Assembly: GCF_027744825.2 (NCBI RefSeq)
Contig: NC_071334.1
Span: 4,607,437 to 4,671,436, forward strand
Length of the DNA: 64,000 bases
Reading direction: 5' to 3'
DNA from: Synchiropus splendidus
Taxonomy: Eukaryota; Chordata; Actinopteri; Syngnathiformes; Callionymidae
Each line of letters starts with the position of its first letter. The first letter of the stretch is position 1. The notes under the pieces were generated by a model. The model saw nothing but the letters and a program-made list of their open reading frames with translations. It ran no database searches and was not told the origin of the DNA. Made by a program: the position numbers and the translations under genes. Positions 12,128-25,872 of the stretch are shown one piece after another.

Positions 12128-12813
12128 GTTTTCAAACGTGTCGGAATTCGAACAAAAATTTCCAGATTTTCTTGCTTCGGATTTCGAACGAAAATCCAGA
12201 ACTCAAACGGCCCCGAAAAATGCCAGAAAAAACATAACGTGCGCGGACCGATCAGCTGACCCACGAGGCGCTTTGTTATTGTGTATAACGCAGCCTCTGC
12301 ATGCAGACGTGTCCCGTTAGCTCCATTTACTGACTGTTTTTTCTTCATATTGAGGTGTAAAACCTTTCCTGTCTCCACACTGGAGCGTGGTAGAGTGTCA
12401 CAGGGGAGGTGCTGGAGCGCTCACTCCAGGGTTTGATGTCCTGTTGTGGGCTGGAGCTGGGACAGGGATGAGGCCAGTCTGGGACAGAGCGTGACTTGGT
12501 TGATGACTTTGTCACAGCCAAACTGCACAGAAGCGCACATTCAGAGCTGGACACGCACCGGGCACCTCTTCACTTCTGGAGAGACCTCACTCACTCGGCA
12601 ACCCCTCCCACATGCAGCGGCCACACACATAGAGGAACAGCCACCTGCAGCAGACACTCTACATTCACTCCTACAAAAGACTATTTTAAGGCTTGGAACC
12701 CATTAGTTCTTTTTCCATTCATTGTAATGGGAAAAATCCATTCAGATTTCAAACAAATTGCTTCTCGAGCACCCGTCTGGAACGGATTGTGGTCGAGAAC
12801 CCAGGTACCACTG
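12124..12813 (+). mobile_element. non-autonomous TIR DNA transposon, copy 1 (left end damaged)
   Basis: About 690 bp, closely matching 59401-59890 over their shared parts. The right end, read on minus, starts CAGTGGTACCTGGGTTCTCG, the same CAGTGGTACCT terminus as the left end of copy 2. The left terminal dozen bases are missing and replaced by the hairpin at 12085-12127. The core at about 12.29-12.54 kb is almost identical between copies. A TA target is suggested by copy 2, so a Tc1/mariner/pogo-type origin is likely. Short minus-strand frames shared by the two copies show no transposase motif. Confidence 0.75.
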
Positions 12814-12816
12814 TGT

Positions 12817-12817
12817 G

Positions 12818-12905
<88 letters not shown>
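12817..12905. repeat. compound (CTAT)n(AT)n microsatellite
   Basis: About eleven CTAT units followed by about 43 bp of (AT)n, starting a few bases after the transposon terminus. Confidence 0.95.
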
Positions 12906-12908
<3 letters not shown>

Positions 12909-14284
12909 GTATGCCTTAATGAGTGGCTGACTCAGACAACACCAAATATCAACATGTGATAGAGAGACCTTTGTTGCTGCACAGTAACTCTTATCTGGAA
13001 AGGTCAAGCATTCCGAGTCGCAGGGAGGAGCTGCCCACACCACATCGCTCTCTTCCACAGACTCTCAGATGAGACGATAAGTAAGCTATTCTCTCACCGC
13101 CATACATGCGGTAAATGTACTCACATATTAATGATGAATTATCTGCTGTTAATTAGTTTGCAGAGAGGAAGCAGTCAGATTAAGACAGAGCTGCATCTGT
13201 TCATTGTCAAAGTTGGTGCTAGTATGACATATTGATGTGCGCTTCATTCTGTAAGATAATTGACGGACATGTGAGGCACACAAAAGTTTAGAATAATACA
13301 ATATTCTTGGTGTGTTCATTTGGAGGTTAAAATAACAAACTGAATTAAGGCATTAAACCCAGACAAATGTATATTAATAAGGAGGGTATCGCATCAGTTT
13401 CATTCAAAATATATTTCTGATGAAGGTTGTGAGGGTTCAGTCATTGAAATAACCTGGACTTTCATGTAAGTGCAGTGCACAAATGTTGAGATTCTCTTAC
13501 TGTAGGTTGCCATCTTCGCTCTGAAACTGAGTGTAAATGGGCGAGTACTTGTTGCACTGCGCATTTGGTGTGGGGTTGAGATACACTTCTTCATAAGATG
13601 GAGGAGCAGAGCGAGGCTGAGCATGAACTCATGATGAATAAGATCACGACGGACTACCTCACGGACCCAGATACAATGGTTCTTTACAACTAAACTGGTG
13701 AATTCAGGTAACACAACTGTGAGTCACTCAAAATCCTGAACATGCAGGGTGGTATTTAATCTCAAAGAATTACAATTGGGAGAAAATAACTTCACAAAAT
13801 AAGTGACACCCTGTGACTTGAGTACAGTAGTTCAATTTCGGATTAAGAACACAAGTCAACCGTCATGCTGAACTTCCTCAGAAGTTAAGAATAAAATGAA
13901 TAGCAAACTATTACGTATCATTATTAGCGTCCGTAATCCAGAAGTAATTTTAATGAGATAGCATTTGTTAGCATTAATTTTTAATAATATGTAATGTCTT
14001 TATTCACTTCGACAATGAAGTAATATCATTGAAAACTTTAAAATACCTCAAAACAGAATTCAATATAATATAAGATTCTATTTGAGTGGTTTTCCAAATC
14101 ACCATCTGGCTCCACAAATCATTTGAAGGTTCCTCACTATCAAGCTCCTGTTCTCGCTTCATGGAGTTCCATATTCAAAAAACAATGAGGCCTTTCATCC
14201 CCAACAACCAGAGTTCCAAATGCTAAATACGATATTGAATTATACATATAAGATGAATGTAGGGAAATAACGCAGAGTAGAGTT
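12906..14284. other. non-coding, nothing recognised
   Basis: Unique sequence, A/T-rich after 13.8 kb. The frame at 13400-13714 (minus) has no recognisable motif. Confidence 0.4.
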
Positions 14285-14392
14285 GTGTATTGGCAGGCAT
14301 GTTGCAATACGATACGTATCCCGATACAGGAGTGGAGACACGATACATTGCAATATATTGCGATACTGTCCAGCAATATATTGTTATATCAT
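14285..14392 (-). repeat. 'gtatcgtgatac' dispersed repeat, copy 2 (inverted)
   Basis: Its reverse complement reads ACAATATATTGCTGGACAGT then ATCGCAATATATTGC, ending CTGTATCGGGATACGTATCG. It aligns with 1010-1100 with scattered substitutions. Related CAATATCATACGAT sequence continues at about 14.61-14.68 kb. Confidence 0.55.
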
Positions 14393-15591
14393 TTTAAGGG
14401 GGGAAATCATATAATACAGTACAATATCATATGCACGAAAACAAGTCTATTGTTACGACAACGGTCCAGTTTGACTTTCAGTTAAATTCCGCACTCCACC
14501 ACAGGAATGAATTGTTCATCAACAACATGACTATATCTGTATTAAACACTCCACAAAAGCAGCAGCATATCCAAGCATCTACGTATTAAATGTTGATATA
14601 GCTGACAGAAAGTATTGAGACAATATCATACGATGAAAAAATATCCATACGACATCGCACAATCCAGTATTGGGATATGTGAGTGTGTCGAAGTTCTAAA
14701 AGAAAACTGAAAGGCTTGGCAGAGCTCTGCTCTATGTTGTGTGCTTCCACTTAGGAGACAGAAAGAGCAACATTCTTAAAGCAAAATCACTGTTCAAAAA
14801 GAACGTTTTCATGAACGTCAATAACTGTAAACAGGCTGCACACACAACATGTTAATTCGCACCATCCAGCACTGACCGATTTCATAGGTTTCAATATATT
14901 GTATATCGGGTTTAAAGCGTTACCATTTCATTTAGCGGCATGATTTATGTGTCTGTGTCTATAAAGTAGCCGGAATTGTTCCTTGCTGTTTTGAAAAACA
15001 CTTTACAAACAAGCCTTTAACTGGATTGTGAAACAGAGAGAGAAAAAAAAGGACTTTCTTCTTCTCTCAAGGAGCAGCTGTAACCTTAGCGAATCATGAA
15101 AGCTGGCAGTTCATTTTTCACAGGGTCATAGATCGGCGAGTCTTATAAAGTAATGGGCTTTTGGGAGCCGGCTTTATGAGCACAGAGATAGTTAAGAGAC
15201 ATGTGGAGGAGATGGTACTGGGAGTGGAGGTCCTGCTCTGACTCAGTCAGGGTAATTCCCTCCAAGCCGGCGAGCGGGAGGGAGGCGCTGCACTCGCAGT
15301 AATATGAACGTGTAATAGAGATTAATCTCTTGCTAGTTGCTGGGTTGATTACTTCAAAACTTGCTTGGAATAAGGTTGGAATGACTTCAGAGCCAGTCTC
15401 GAAACCTTTAGTGAGATTCCTCTGTGAGTGTCAGAGAAAAATGTATATGTGTTTGTCATGTGTTTTAGGTGTGGAGGAGGGGAAATTCGATTTAGCCTCA
15501 GCAAATGTGTCTTTATGACTTTCTATACTTCCTGGTGGAGCCATTTGTAGCCAGGCCTTAGTTTGCTAATAGAGCACTGGAGTTGACTCAC
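14393..15591. other. sequence downstream of the last recognised znf536 exon
   Basis: Should contain the intron following donor 15591 and possibly the terminal exon or UTR, but no terminal coding segment could be fixed: only a few codons are expected, too short to recognise. 15.1-15.3 kb is unique, GC-balanced sequence. Confidence 0.4.
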
Positions 15592-15820
15592 CAGGAGCTT
15601 CTGGCCTCTTCATGCCCCCGGTCTGCGCTCCAACCGGCCCACCGCCCAGGCCGTTGAACACCGGGACGCCGTCATTGCTGTAGGCTCTGAGAACGGACAG
15701 CATGTTCATCTGTTGCTCAAGGTGCGTATGCTGCTCTGCCTTGAGGAGTCCAGGCTGGCCGCCGGGAGACAGGAGGCCGAGGCTCTTCTGCCACTGTTTT
15801 TCAAGAGGTGAAGCTTGGGT
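15592..15820 (-). CDS. znf536: znf536 C-terminal coding exon
   Basis: Exon of 229 nt that joins in frame (phase 0) to the donor at 15899. The acceptor is CAAATGCAG|ACCCAAGC and the likely donor is GCTCCTG|GTGAGT, a near-consensus splice site leaving phase 1. It encodes 76 residues (about 505-580 of the visible fragment). The conserved ZNF536 C-terminal signature MNMLSVLRAYSND starts near residue 542, followed by a Gly-rich stretch and MKRPEAP. In the relatives I know, the protein ends very soon after this KRP motif, so only a few codons should remain. Either the donor is used and a short terminal exon lies at lower coordinates (not identified), or the intron is retained and translation ends after seven more codons past the glycine (ESTPVLY, then TAG just before 15566). 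The splice model is preferred because the donor is strong. Confidence 0.88.
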
Positions 15821-17339
<1,519 letters not shown>

Positions 17340-18929
17340 CTATTTACTGAAGCGGCGAGTGTGGACCCCAGGGTCATGTAACCTCAAAGAAAGGGGGAAA
17401 TCAGGTCAAATGGGTTGAGCTTACCGAAATGAGAAGCAAAGAAAACAAGGGAGAATCTCCCCATAATTGCTTTGAAATTTGAAATCAAGAACTCAGGCAC
17501 GAAAGAAGAGACAAAGGCTTTTGCAATAGCAGAACCGCACCGGCAAAACAAACTATCAAGTAATAATGAACAACATCCGGCACTAAGCTGACATTTCCCA
17601 GCCATTTCTATCGCCGGGCGACTTCCACCGCACTGTTTCTGTCTTTGACTATTGAAAGGGGTCTATGAAGGATGTGGGATATGCTTCGGAATATGGGTCG
17701 ATCCAGTTCGATCCGGCCCTGCCAAGTGAGCCATCACTCACGTCAACACCATAAAAACATTTCGCCATATGGTGCTTTCAGTCCACTACTAGAGATCATT
17801 TTTTTCAACTGACAGCAGTAGTGTCTTGATCGTGTCTGCACTTCTACAAGCGAGTACTGAAGGGAGAATCCTGGCCTGTGTGCGTGTGTGTGTTTCCTAG
17901 AATTTCTGTACGGATGCCTGTGTCTGTCTATGCCTGTGGTGGGCTCATCGTGCCTCCATTTTTTTTTTTTTTTTGGCCTTGTTTGTTGTCAGGCTTGTGC
18001 CTTGGCGATGAAAGCGCTGTTCCCCTGACATTTGGAGTTTATCTTGAGGAACATAAATCATAAGGCATGGCAAAAGATCTTCATGTTGGCTGGCACACTG
18101 CAGTGGACTGAATAAAACTACAGCTGATAGACTAAACAGAGAAAAAAAAGTTGAAAACTGACATGATTCAGATACTCTTGAAAACTCTGATCCCATGTAA
18201 TGCACTGCAGAATTTTGCCCACTTGCCAAGCATTCCTTGAATACCAACCTCTACAGACAGATACCAGTGTTACAGTCAAGTTCAAATACTTGTAGTCTTT
18301 TTTTTTTGTGTAAAGCACATTATGGCCGGTATTCTACTCTTACGAAAATAAAAATACTTTTTTTTTAAACAATATGAGAGCGACTCCCGTTGTGAATTAC
18401 GTTACCTTAAATCACATTTATTGAAGTTTCCAAAGAGGACGGCCAAGCTATAAACTCCTATTATGTAATGTAACTCTCCCGACTATGGTGGCCTCAGGAG
18501 GAAAATCTCTACAATATAAAACACCTACGTCGTCCAAACGGAAGGCACCAGCTGCACCACAGTGCTCACACGGCACCGCTTCGCCACAATGCTTGCCATA
18601 TTCAAGTGTGTACATGTTGGATACACAGACATGACTCACATTTTGTTTTATACACCTCATATGTTCATAGTTTGCTGAACAAAAATGCAGTTTTACAAAA
18701 GTAGCTTCCCCAACACTGTGTTTATGAAATAGAATGACCTTTTTATATTTTTTCCTCGTCCATTATTCAATTATTTTTCACTCTTATGACACCACAACTG
18801 CTCAGGAAATGACATTGATGCGAAAGTCAATACATATTCAAAGTGCCTATGTGTGTGCGTCTGTAATAAAGAAGTATATGTTTCACTTCAGGATCCTCAG
18901 ATCAAAGTGATTTATATGGCGGTAAAAGA

Positions 18930-19560
18930 GGGGTGAATCCATTGTGTGACATTTGCATATATTTATTTATGCAGCGCATCCATATTCATGAATAGTCTTG
19001 ATAATGGTAGAACACAGGCATAATTCTGCCAGAAGTGGATCTTTTCCGTTGGTATGATACTTATGTCGAAATAGAACACATCCTGCGAGCAATTATAATA
19101 GGCTTGGAGTCGGCGCCAGATTTGGATTCATTAAACAATGAACAGAGGGGGAAAAAATGCAAAGCTTTTTTTACATATAAAAACTTACCCAAATGGAATT
19201 TCTGTCGCGGGATGACAGTGGATCAAGCCGAGAGAAAAGGATTGGGCGGGAATGAATGAGGAGATGTTTGTCAAGCCCTGCATGTATTCACATTTCTAAA
19301 CATACAGAATGTGGCTGTAAAGTGTTTAGATGATACACATGGAAACCATTTTATGAAAGGCGGAAAAAAAAAAAGAAAAACGCGGCATTGTTACGCAAGG
19401 CTGGTTTGAATGATTTAAGTCGGGCTGTGTAGTAAATCATGGATATAATTAGCAAATGGCATACTGCTCAAGTAATTTATCATTATTTAGAGGGCACCAT
19501 TCCAGAAAAAGACTCCGCGATCTGCAGACCTACTGCAGAGTTCTCAAATAAAGGGCCACA
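18930..19560. promoter_or_regulatory. candidate conserved non-coding element in znf536 intron
   Basis: Low-repeat stretch with octamer ATTTGCAT (18951-18958), CATATTCATGAATA, and at 19.44-19.49 kb a cluster of homeodomain-like cores (ATAATTAGC, GTAATTTATCATTATTTA). Composition and motif clustering resemble vertebrate developmental enhancers. No function is shown by the sequence alone. Confidence 0.28.
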
Positions 19561-20156
19561 AACACCAACTCAATACAATATTGATACAGCGGGGAGAAGA
19601 ATAGGAGCGTGCACAAAAGAAAACGGAGGGAGGAAACGGCAAGAAGAGCGGGTGACGGATAGCTGCGACTATAGATAGAAAAGAGGGTGACTTGATATCT
19701 TTTCTCTTAAAGCAGAGCGGCTGTACAGCAAAGAGTATATTCAAAATAAACCACGCCAGATGAGCTTTTAACCCAATAAGTGCTTCCCTGTGAGCTGCCG
19801 AACAGAGGCTCAGCGCTGATTTAATAAGGAAACGTCCCTGATGCAAATTATCATTCTCAATTCCTCTAACTGGACAAAATGATATTCTAGGAGCCAAATT
19901 AGACAGAAATTAGACTGATATCATTTTTTACCCCCTCTTGTTTCTGTCCTCCCTCCTCCCCGTGAAGAGGTTGCTAATGTTCGCCGGGGTAAAATAAAGA
20001 TTAATGTATCATCTGCATATCTAAAATGAGAATGAAAAGCACGGAATATTATACGTCGAAGCGTTCGCTTTGATGTGTATGGAAGCAGACAAAATACCCT
20101 CAAACAGTTCATCTGTTTATTCCAGTTTTCCATTAAAATTAAGAATATAAATATAT

Positions 20157-20310
20157 CTGGAGAGAGAGAGAGAGAGAGGGGGGGAGATAGCGAGAGAATG
20201 CAATTTCAAGTCGGCATTGACTCGCGTGTGCATACCATTTGGAATGTGTGCGAACACATGTTGGTGTGTGTGTGTCGGCCTGAGCCAGTGTGTGTGTGTT
20301 TGCGAGAGCC
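20157..20310. repeat. short (GA)n and (GT)n simple repeats
   Basis: (GA)n at about 20160-20177, then interrupted GTGTGTGT tracts at about 20262-20273 and 20290-20300. Confidence 0.8.
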
Positions 20311-20969
20311 ATTTGGACTGGCTAAGACATCTGCTCCATCATACGTCAGGGGCCTGGTGTGACATCTGGGGAATATACTGTATCCTGCCTTGCAACATTA
20401 CACACAATTTACTGCTAAAGGTCATTATGTACCCGTTAATCCACTTTTAATTGATATCAGCGCAAACAGCACAACCTACCCGCCGCATGACGGATCACCG
20501 CAAAACCTGGAAATTACCATTCGGAGTTAAAAATAGGTCCAAAACTTTCTCCGTGACTTTCACCAACGTTACCTGTCACAACACTGCCGTGTGCATGCTC
20601 GCGAGAACAACACCATCGGTCGCCTTTCAACTGTCACACAGCGGCCATATTTTCGCTCGGCTGTTTTCATCGGACTGTTTTTAAGTGATTTGCAACAACT
20701 CCATAGAAACTAGTTCAGATAAATACGCTCCGGCCGGTGCAGAGGGGCAGTTAAATAGCTTAATAGATATGACATACTGGGGGATAAATCTCCCGTTGGC
20801 TCGACAAAGTGGAAAAAATAACACCAGTGGGATGCTGAGATGGGAACTTTTACATCTGTTTAAAGTCAGTGTTGACAGGTGAGCCGTGGACGAGATCTGT
20901 AACTGTCAGGGTCAGGAGTTTAAATGGCTCATGAGCCTGTTATTTACAAATCCGTCTGGCCTGCTCAGC

Positions 20970-21065
20970 TTTGTCTTAGCGGTGGGCGATACGGCAAAAA
21001 TATATATCACCATTCTTTTGTTGTGGAATCACAATTTTGATTTGTATCTCGATTTCACATGTGTT
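20970..21065 (+). repeat. fish dispersed repeat fragment ('gtgggcgatacggc')
   Basis: GTGGGCGATACGGCAAAAAT followed by ATCACCATT and TGTATCTCGATTTCACA resembles a repeat family frequent in teleost introns. Recognition is by memory of the motif; boundaries are approximate. Confidence 0.3.
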
Positions 21066-22119
21066 TTTGGGACTCAGCGCAACCAAACCACTTCTGTATG
21101 TGAATCACTCCTAAAAAAACAAATAGCAAATAACCTTAATATCATAAACAACAACTGAGATGAAGAGCACTCCTGCAACATAAATGATGGATTCCAATAA
21201 ACTATTAGCGTAGACTATTTGCTTTCATCAACACAACAGTTTAACAGGATTTAAGTGCACCAAAACACTTGATAACTTTTTTTAAAAGGGTCAATTGAAG
21301 ACGCAAACTTAGCTATTTTGAACAGAAAAGAAGACACTTCAATTCGTCTTCTACAAAGACGACGCCAAAACCGTTTTGACAACTTTATCTGACTTTCATG
21401 GTGTAAATTTGGGATACAGTTCCATTTCTTTTGCAACATCTTGTCATGGTTTTGCAGAGTTTACAGATAAATATTTAACGTCAATTCGCATCATAAGAGT
21501 TCTAACTCCTCAGAGTGTTTCCATTTCAATGCTCAACAAATGTCAATAAAGGTTTCAAGTGAGCGAAACGGTTCAGACAAGGAACACTCTTAACACTGGT
21601 TAGGTTTCTGTGCGTATCAGATGAAGAAAAAAAACGCCTCAAAAGTCGCGTTTCTGACCGTCTTGTTTAGCTCCGTTGGTGACGAGTGTGGACGGTGGGG
21701 ACAGCGCGTCAGTATAGATGCACAGTTTATAAAATGAGACAGAGACGATCCATAAGATCTCCTCACTTCCGTTCACGATCTAATATCTTCACCTCTACTT
21801 TGCCTTAAAACCTTGAAGTGCTGCCCTTTCATCCACTCAAAACTGGGATTCAAAACAAACACCATGGGCTACACTTAGGTTTAGGATAAAGGGAGTCGCG
21901 CTACAGTTACAGGGGATCTATGACAATTTGAAAAGATGAACAAAAGTGCAGAGGAACAGGGGGAGGAGGGGAGGGAGGGTGAAGAAGAAAAGAGAGTAAT
22001 GAAAAGTGAGATCACAGGTCCCTCTTGATTCGTCCACATTACAAGGTTAGGTTAAGGTTAAGTGACACGGGCAAGTCTGTCCCCCCCTCCACCCCTCTTT
22101 CATCCTTTGTCTCTCGCCT

Positions 22120-22620
22120 CATTTAAATGTGAGTTTATTCCTCCTCGGCCAGGAGAGCCGAATGCGTATTGTCACCAGCGAGAGCCTTATTTATTTATTT
22201 ATTTGTTTTACATGCAGCTGCTTACTGCTAAATAGTGCCTTGTCCAGAAGGGGACAATCTGGCCCTCTAATTGCTGTCACTGAAGCCTGGATTCATTACG
22301 TGACTTTCCCATTAAAATGTGAGCATTAATTCGTATAATGAAATATCACCCTCTGCAGTGCGTTCATTAGCCGTGGCCCCACACCGAACCACGCTAGCTA
22401 CCTAGAAGCTGTGCTTCATTTTGCTAATGGATATTTTCCTGCTCGCCATTCGCGGGCAGAATTAATACTGTAACATTAGCTCTTTAACTTTGAGGAGGAA
22501 TTCAAATTCACTTTGTTTCTTTCAATTTGCCGGTAGCCTCTCATTAATCTCAGCGTTTGAGATGCGCGAGACCCGCCTTCTGACTGGGCCCCGGAAGCAG
22601 CTCAATTGGGCCGCTCACAT
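22120..22620. promoter_or_regulatory. candidate conserved non-coding element in znf536 intron
   Basis: Sequence almost free of simple repeats except a TTTA run at 22188-22204, with many TAAT/ATTA cores: CTAATTGC, ATTAAAATG, GCATTAATTCG, GCTAATGGAT, AATTAATACTG, TCATTAATCTCAGCG. This density of homeodomain cores in otherwise balanced sequence is typical of deeply conserved enhancers around developmental genes. Inference only. Confidence 0.33.
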
Positions 22621-23591
22621 TGCATTAGAATGAAGGGGGAAGCAGCAGTCATCCGCACGTTTTCCTCGCCGCTGTCACCGCCGGGCCGCGCAGGGAGTGA
22701 GAGGAGGGTTTGGAGCTGCTGCTAATGTCATCTCGCGGATCTAATCGCAATGTCACAGTGGACTTCTGCGATTGGGTGGCAGGAGTGGCCACGTGTCAGG
22801 GATGCAGGACGCAGTTTTTGCGCCTCAATAAGGCCCTGCTCTCAGATGTTCCATTAAACCTGTGCTTCTCACTTATATTCTGTTGCGCCCCCCTCCCCAG
22901 GAAGAAGTACACGTTTTGCGCCCCCACAACAAACTCTCCGCCACCTCAGTAAATAGTTCTATTTGTCTCTAGAATGATGATAAGTGCACCTCTGCATAAC
23001 ATTGCATCCTTGTTTACGTTAAAGAAAAGAAAAATAGACAGGAATATATAGAACAAGTTCCAATAAAGAATACATTTATTGACATTGTTTTTGGCTGTAT
23101 CAAAAAAAAAAGTGGATGTGCAGTTATACTTTATTCTAGTACAACAAAAAAGTCTCTTCCAGGGGACCCGCTCCACTATTTGAGAAGGACTGCATCAAAC
23201 CAACATCCTTCCACACCACACTTCACATTGAACAGCGTTCTTGCCATCTGCTTGAGATCAAAGATTCATGAATGAAATGATTTGGAGCAACTTATCTGTG
23301 TTTTGTCAAAAAGAGTTAATGGGAGGTTGAGGCCTCGGCTTCCTCACAGATGAGATACGCCCCTCCAGGGGACCCTTCAGACAGCACTCAAAACAGGAAT
23401 AACTCAGCTCCCTCACTGACCCCTGAACCGGCACACATCGGGAACACGCGGCTACGAAGCCCTCGCTGACCTGAGCAGGCTACTTAACATGGCAGATCTA
23501 ATGCTAAAGTCGGGAACAGATTTTTATGCCTTATGCATGTATCTCCTGGGGGGAACAGGGAAGAAGATTATGAAAAGAGAGCAAAAAAAAA

Positions 23592-23672
23592 GGTTAGCGG
23601 ATTTGAACCTCTACAGCGCTGTGGCTTAAATCTCAGTGATGTATCTATCAGAGCCTCCAAAATTTTAACACC
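23592..23672 (-). mobile_element. tRNA-like relic with pol III terminator (SINE head or tRNA pseudogene)
   Basis: An 81-nt minus-strand segment whose 3' half is tRNA-like: B box GGTTCAAATCC (23609-23599) in a T-arm AGAGG-TTCAAAT-CCGCT with 4 of 5 pairs, preceded by the palindrome ACAGCGCTGT that could be a long variable arm. It ends AACC directly before nine T (23591-23583), a pol III stop. The acceptor 5' strand pairs poorly and no clean A box is seen, so it is not an intact tRNA. Confidence 0.3.
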
Positions 23673-23744
23673 TTTGTAAGTCCAACAAAAAAAGGTATAT
23701 TTATGGAAGTGTCCGTAACAAGTCAAAATAGAAGTCTGGCGCTG

Positions 23745-23830
23745 TCAATATTTTTAATCGCAGAGCAGTTAACTTGCGATTAATCGCAAATTAATCGCAC
23801 TTCTTTAAATCTGTTCTATATGTAACTTTT
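23745..23830. repeat. 'gcgattaatcgc' dispersed repeat fragment
   Basis: Repeated TTAATCGC/GCGATTAATCGC motifs. A related motif set (AATTAATCTCAATTAATTGC) occurs at 63.29-63.33 kb. Fragments of this kind are frequent in teleost genomes. Confidence 0.4.
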
Positions 23831-25872
23831 AGCAACGTCATGTGTTGCGGGTTGACTCTGCTCTGGTGCGGTTAAACAAGATGTAGAATGGCGATCTATA
23901 GACAGCACTAATAGTTGGAAGCTAACAGTGGTTCATCATCAACCCATGACATGGGTTTTCAACTTGAAACAGGTTTTTCAACTTCACAAGAACAATCTCA
24001 TAATTTTATACATTAGAATCAAACGTTAAAAAAGTTAAATTGTTGACACTCACAACTGCTGCTCACAGCTCAGTCTGTTTTGAATGGCAGCACTTTTTTA
24101 TACTTATGACAATTTAAGGCTCTTGTGGGAGGCAAAACAAAGTTTGATTCACTTCAGTTTGACTTGTTGTCCGGCACCGGTGCATTAGTCTAAGCTCAGC
24201 AACACAGAATCAAGCAGAGCCTGTCCATTACAGCCTTTGGCGAAGTGGCATTACAACATACATTAGACCAACAACTGAGACTCAGTTGTTCAAAAAGAAC
24301 ATGAAGAAAATCAGTGAAACGCGACATGAACATTTACCACGATGCTGATCTTTGGATCTATACGCAACTGTCTTCCTCAGAATGTTTAAAGAACTGAAAA
24401 AGACGAAGCTGAACAAGACAAGGATTGACCATTTAAATCCGAACGGCTTTCTCTCCACCCGCCTCAGGCAACCAATGATTTCCGTCAGCAATCAATGGGT
24501 TCCTTGTGCCAGCGCTCAAACCAAACGGCAAACATTCACTCACTGTTCCTTCTCTTCATTTTCAATTTGTTTCATTTTTAAATCAAGAATCGCGAGAGTG
24601 TTTCAAAGTGTTTGACCCCTATGAAATAAAAACCGCTACATTTTAGGCGACATCTTTACGTTATCTTGAAAATATTGTATGTATTTATTCATTCATTTTT
24701 ACGTTCCTCGTATGCAGCAGAACGATGCTGAATCAGCTCTAAATAGCTGCAATACTGTGGAAAGGTTTCACAATATATATTTGTGTTGTCGGAAGTAGGT
24801 GATGAACAACACAGTTCTGTACACAGTAGTGACAGATTTCCATATGCAATCGACCCACAGACTACAGGAGCTGCTTCAGGCCCGGTAGAGTGCGGTGTCC
24901 TTGTTCGATTCTGTCCTTGGTGTGTTCTTATTCGTGACTTTAACCCGGATAGTCAGCGGGGCGTTTGTACCTCGCAGAGGGTTAGGACCCGGCTAGAGTC
25001 CACATCATTACTCTGGCTTCAGCTGCAACCTCTAAGCTACAAAGCAGGATTGTCCGACCGCTGCTTCGCGAGATGCATATGATAGGAAGCCTTACGCTCC
25101 GAGGGATTCCAGGCGCTTTTATTTCGATAAATAAATCAATCTATGAGGCACATCAGCGCACGCATGGCAGCAGAAACTGTGGTCGAGGTCGGCTTTGTTT
25201 TGGCTTGAACGTTATTGAGAGTTAGCGAGTGTGAAATTGCCCTCGGAGTGATGTCATCGTAGGACACTGAACCCTTGTTCTGTTAATTAGAGCTCAATGA
25301 AATGATGAATATGGAAAAAGAGGAAGAGTCCAAATGCCCATAAGGCTGGATGAGGGACACAGTTGGGAAGCGATGTGAGTGTGATTTTTTTGGTTTATCT
25401 GACAGACAAAAAAAGGCAGACTATGGAAAGGGGTTAGAGGAACTCAAGAGGGAGGATGGTTCTGGAGCCGAGAGAATCATGGTGATATACCGGGACGGCT
25501 TTTCTTATTTATTAATTTTTCACTTTTCCGTTTTTTCCAGGACAATTTGAAACTGTGATTTAGAAAGTGTAACCATCTGTTGTTTTCCTTTCAGTGGAGG
25601 TTATCTGCTGTCAGTAGTTTGAATCATTCATTACCAGTTCACCAGAGAATCAGAATGCGCTGCATATTTAACTCGTTTTTTTTTTTTTCTACAACTGATC
25701 ATGTGCACTCTACATGTTGGTTGTCATGTACTTAGCTAACATTAAAGGAACGTTAATGATATTTATTTTCTTTGTCTTAAAATGATCTTTGACATCTGGA
25801 GCATTTCACCTTATGATCGATTTAATAACAAAAATAAAAGTGCAAAGTGAGTTTGTATTTGGTGGTACTGAC

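Noticed and set aside
12109..12378. Minus-strand frame (METGKVLHLNMKKKQ...) also found at 59350-59661
   Set aside because: The similarity between the two comes from the transposon copies themselves; no transposase motif and the frame is not extended.
24880..25020. TTGTTCGATTCTGTCC resembling a SINE B box
   Set aside because: Surrounding sequence does not align with a tRNA or known SINE head.
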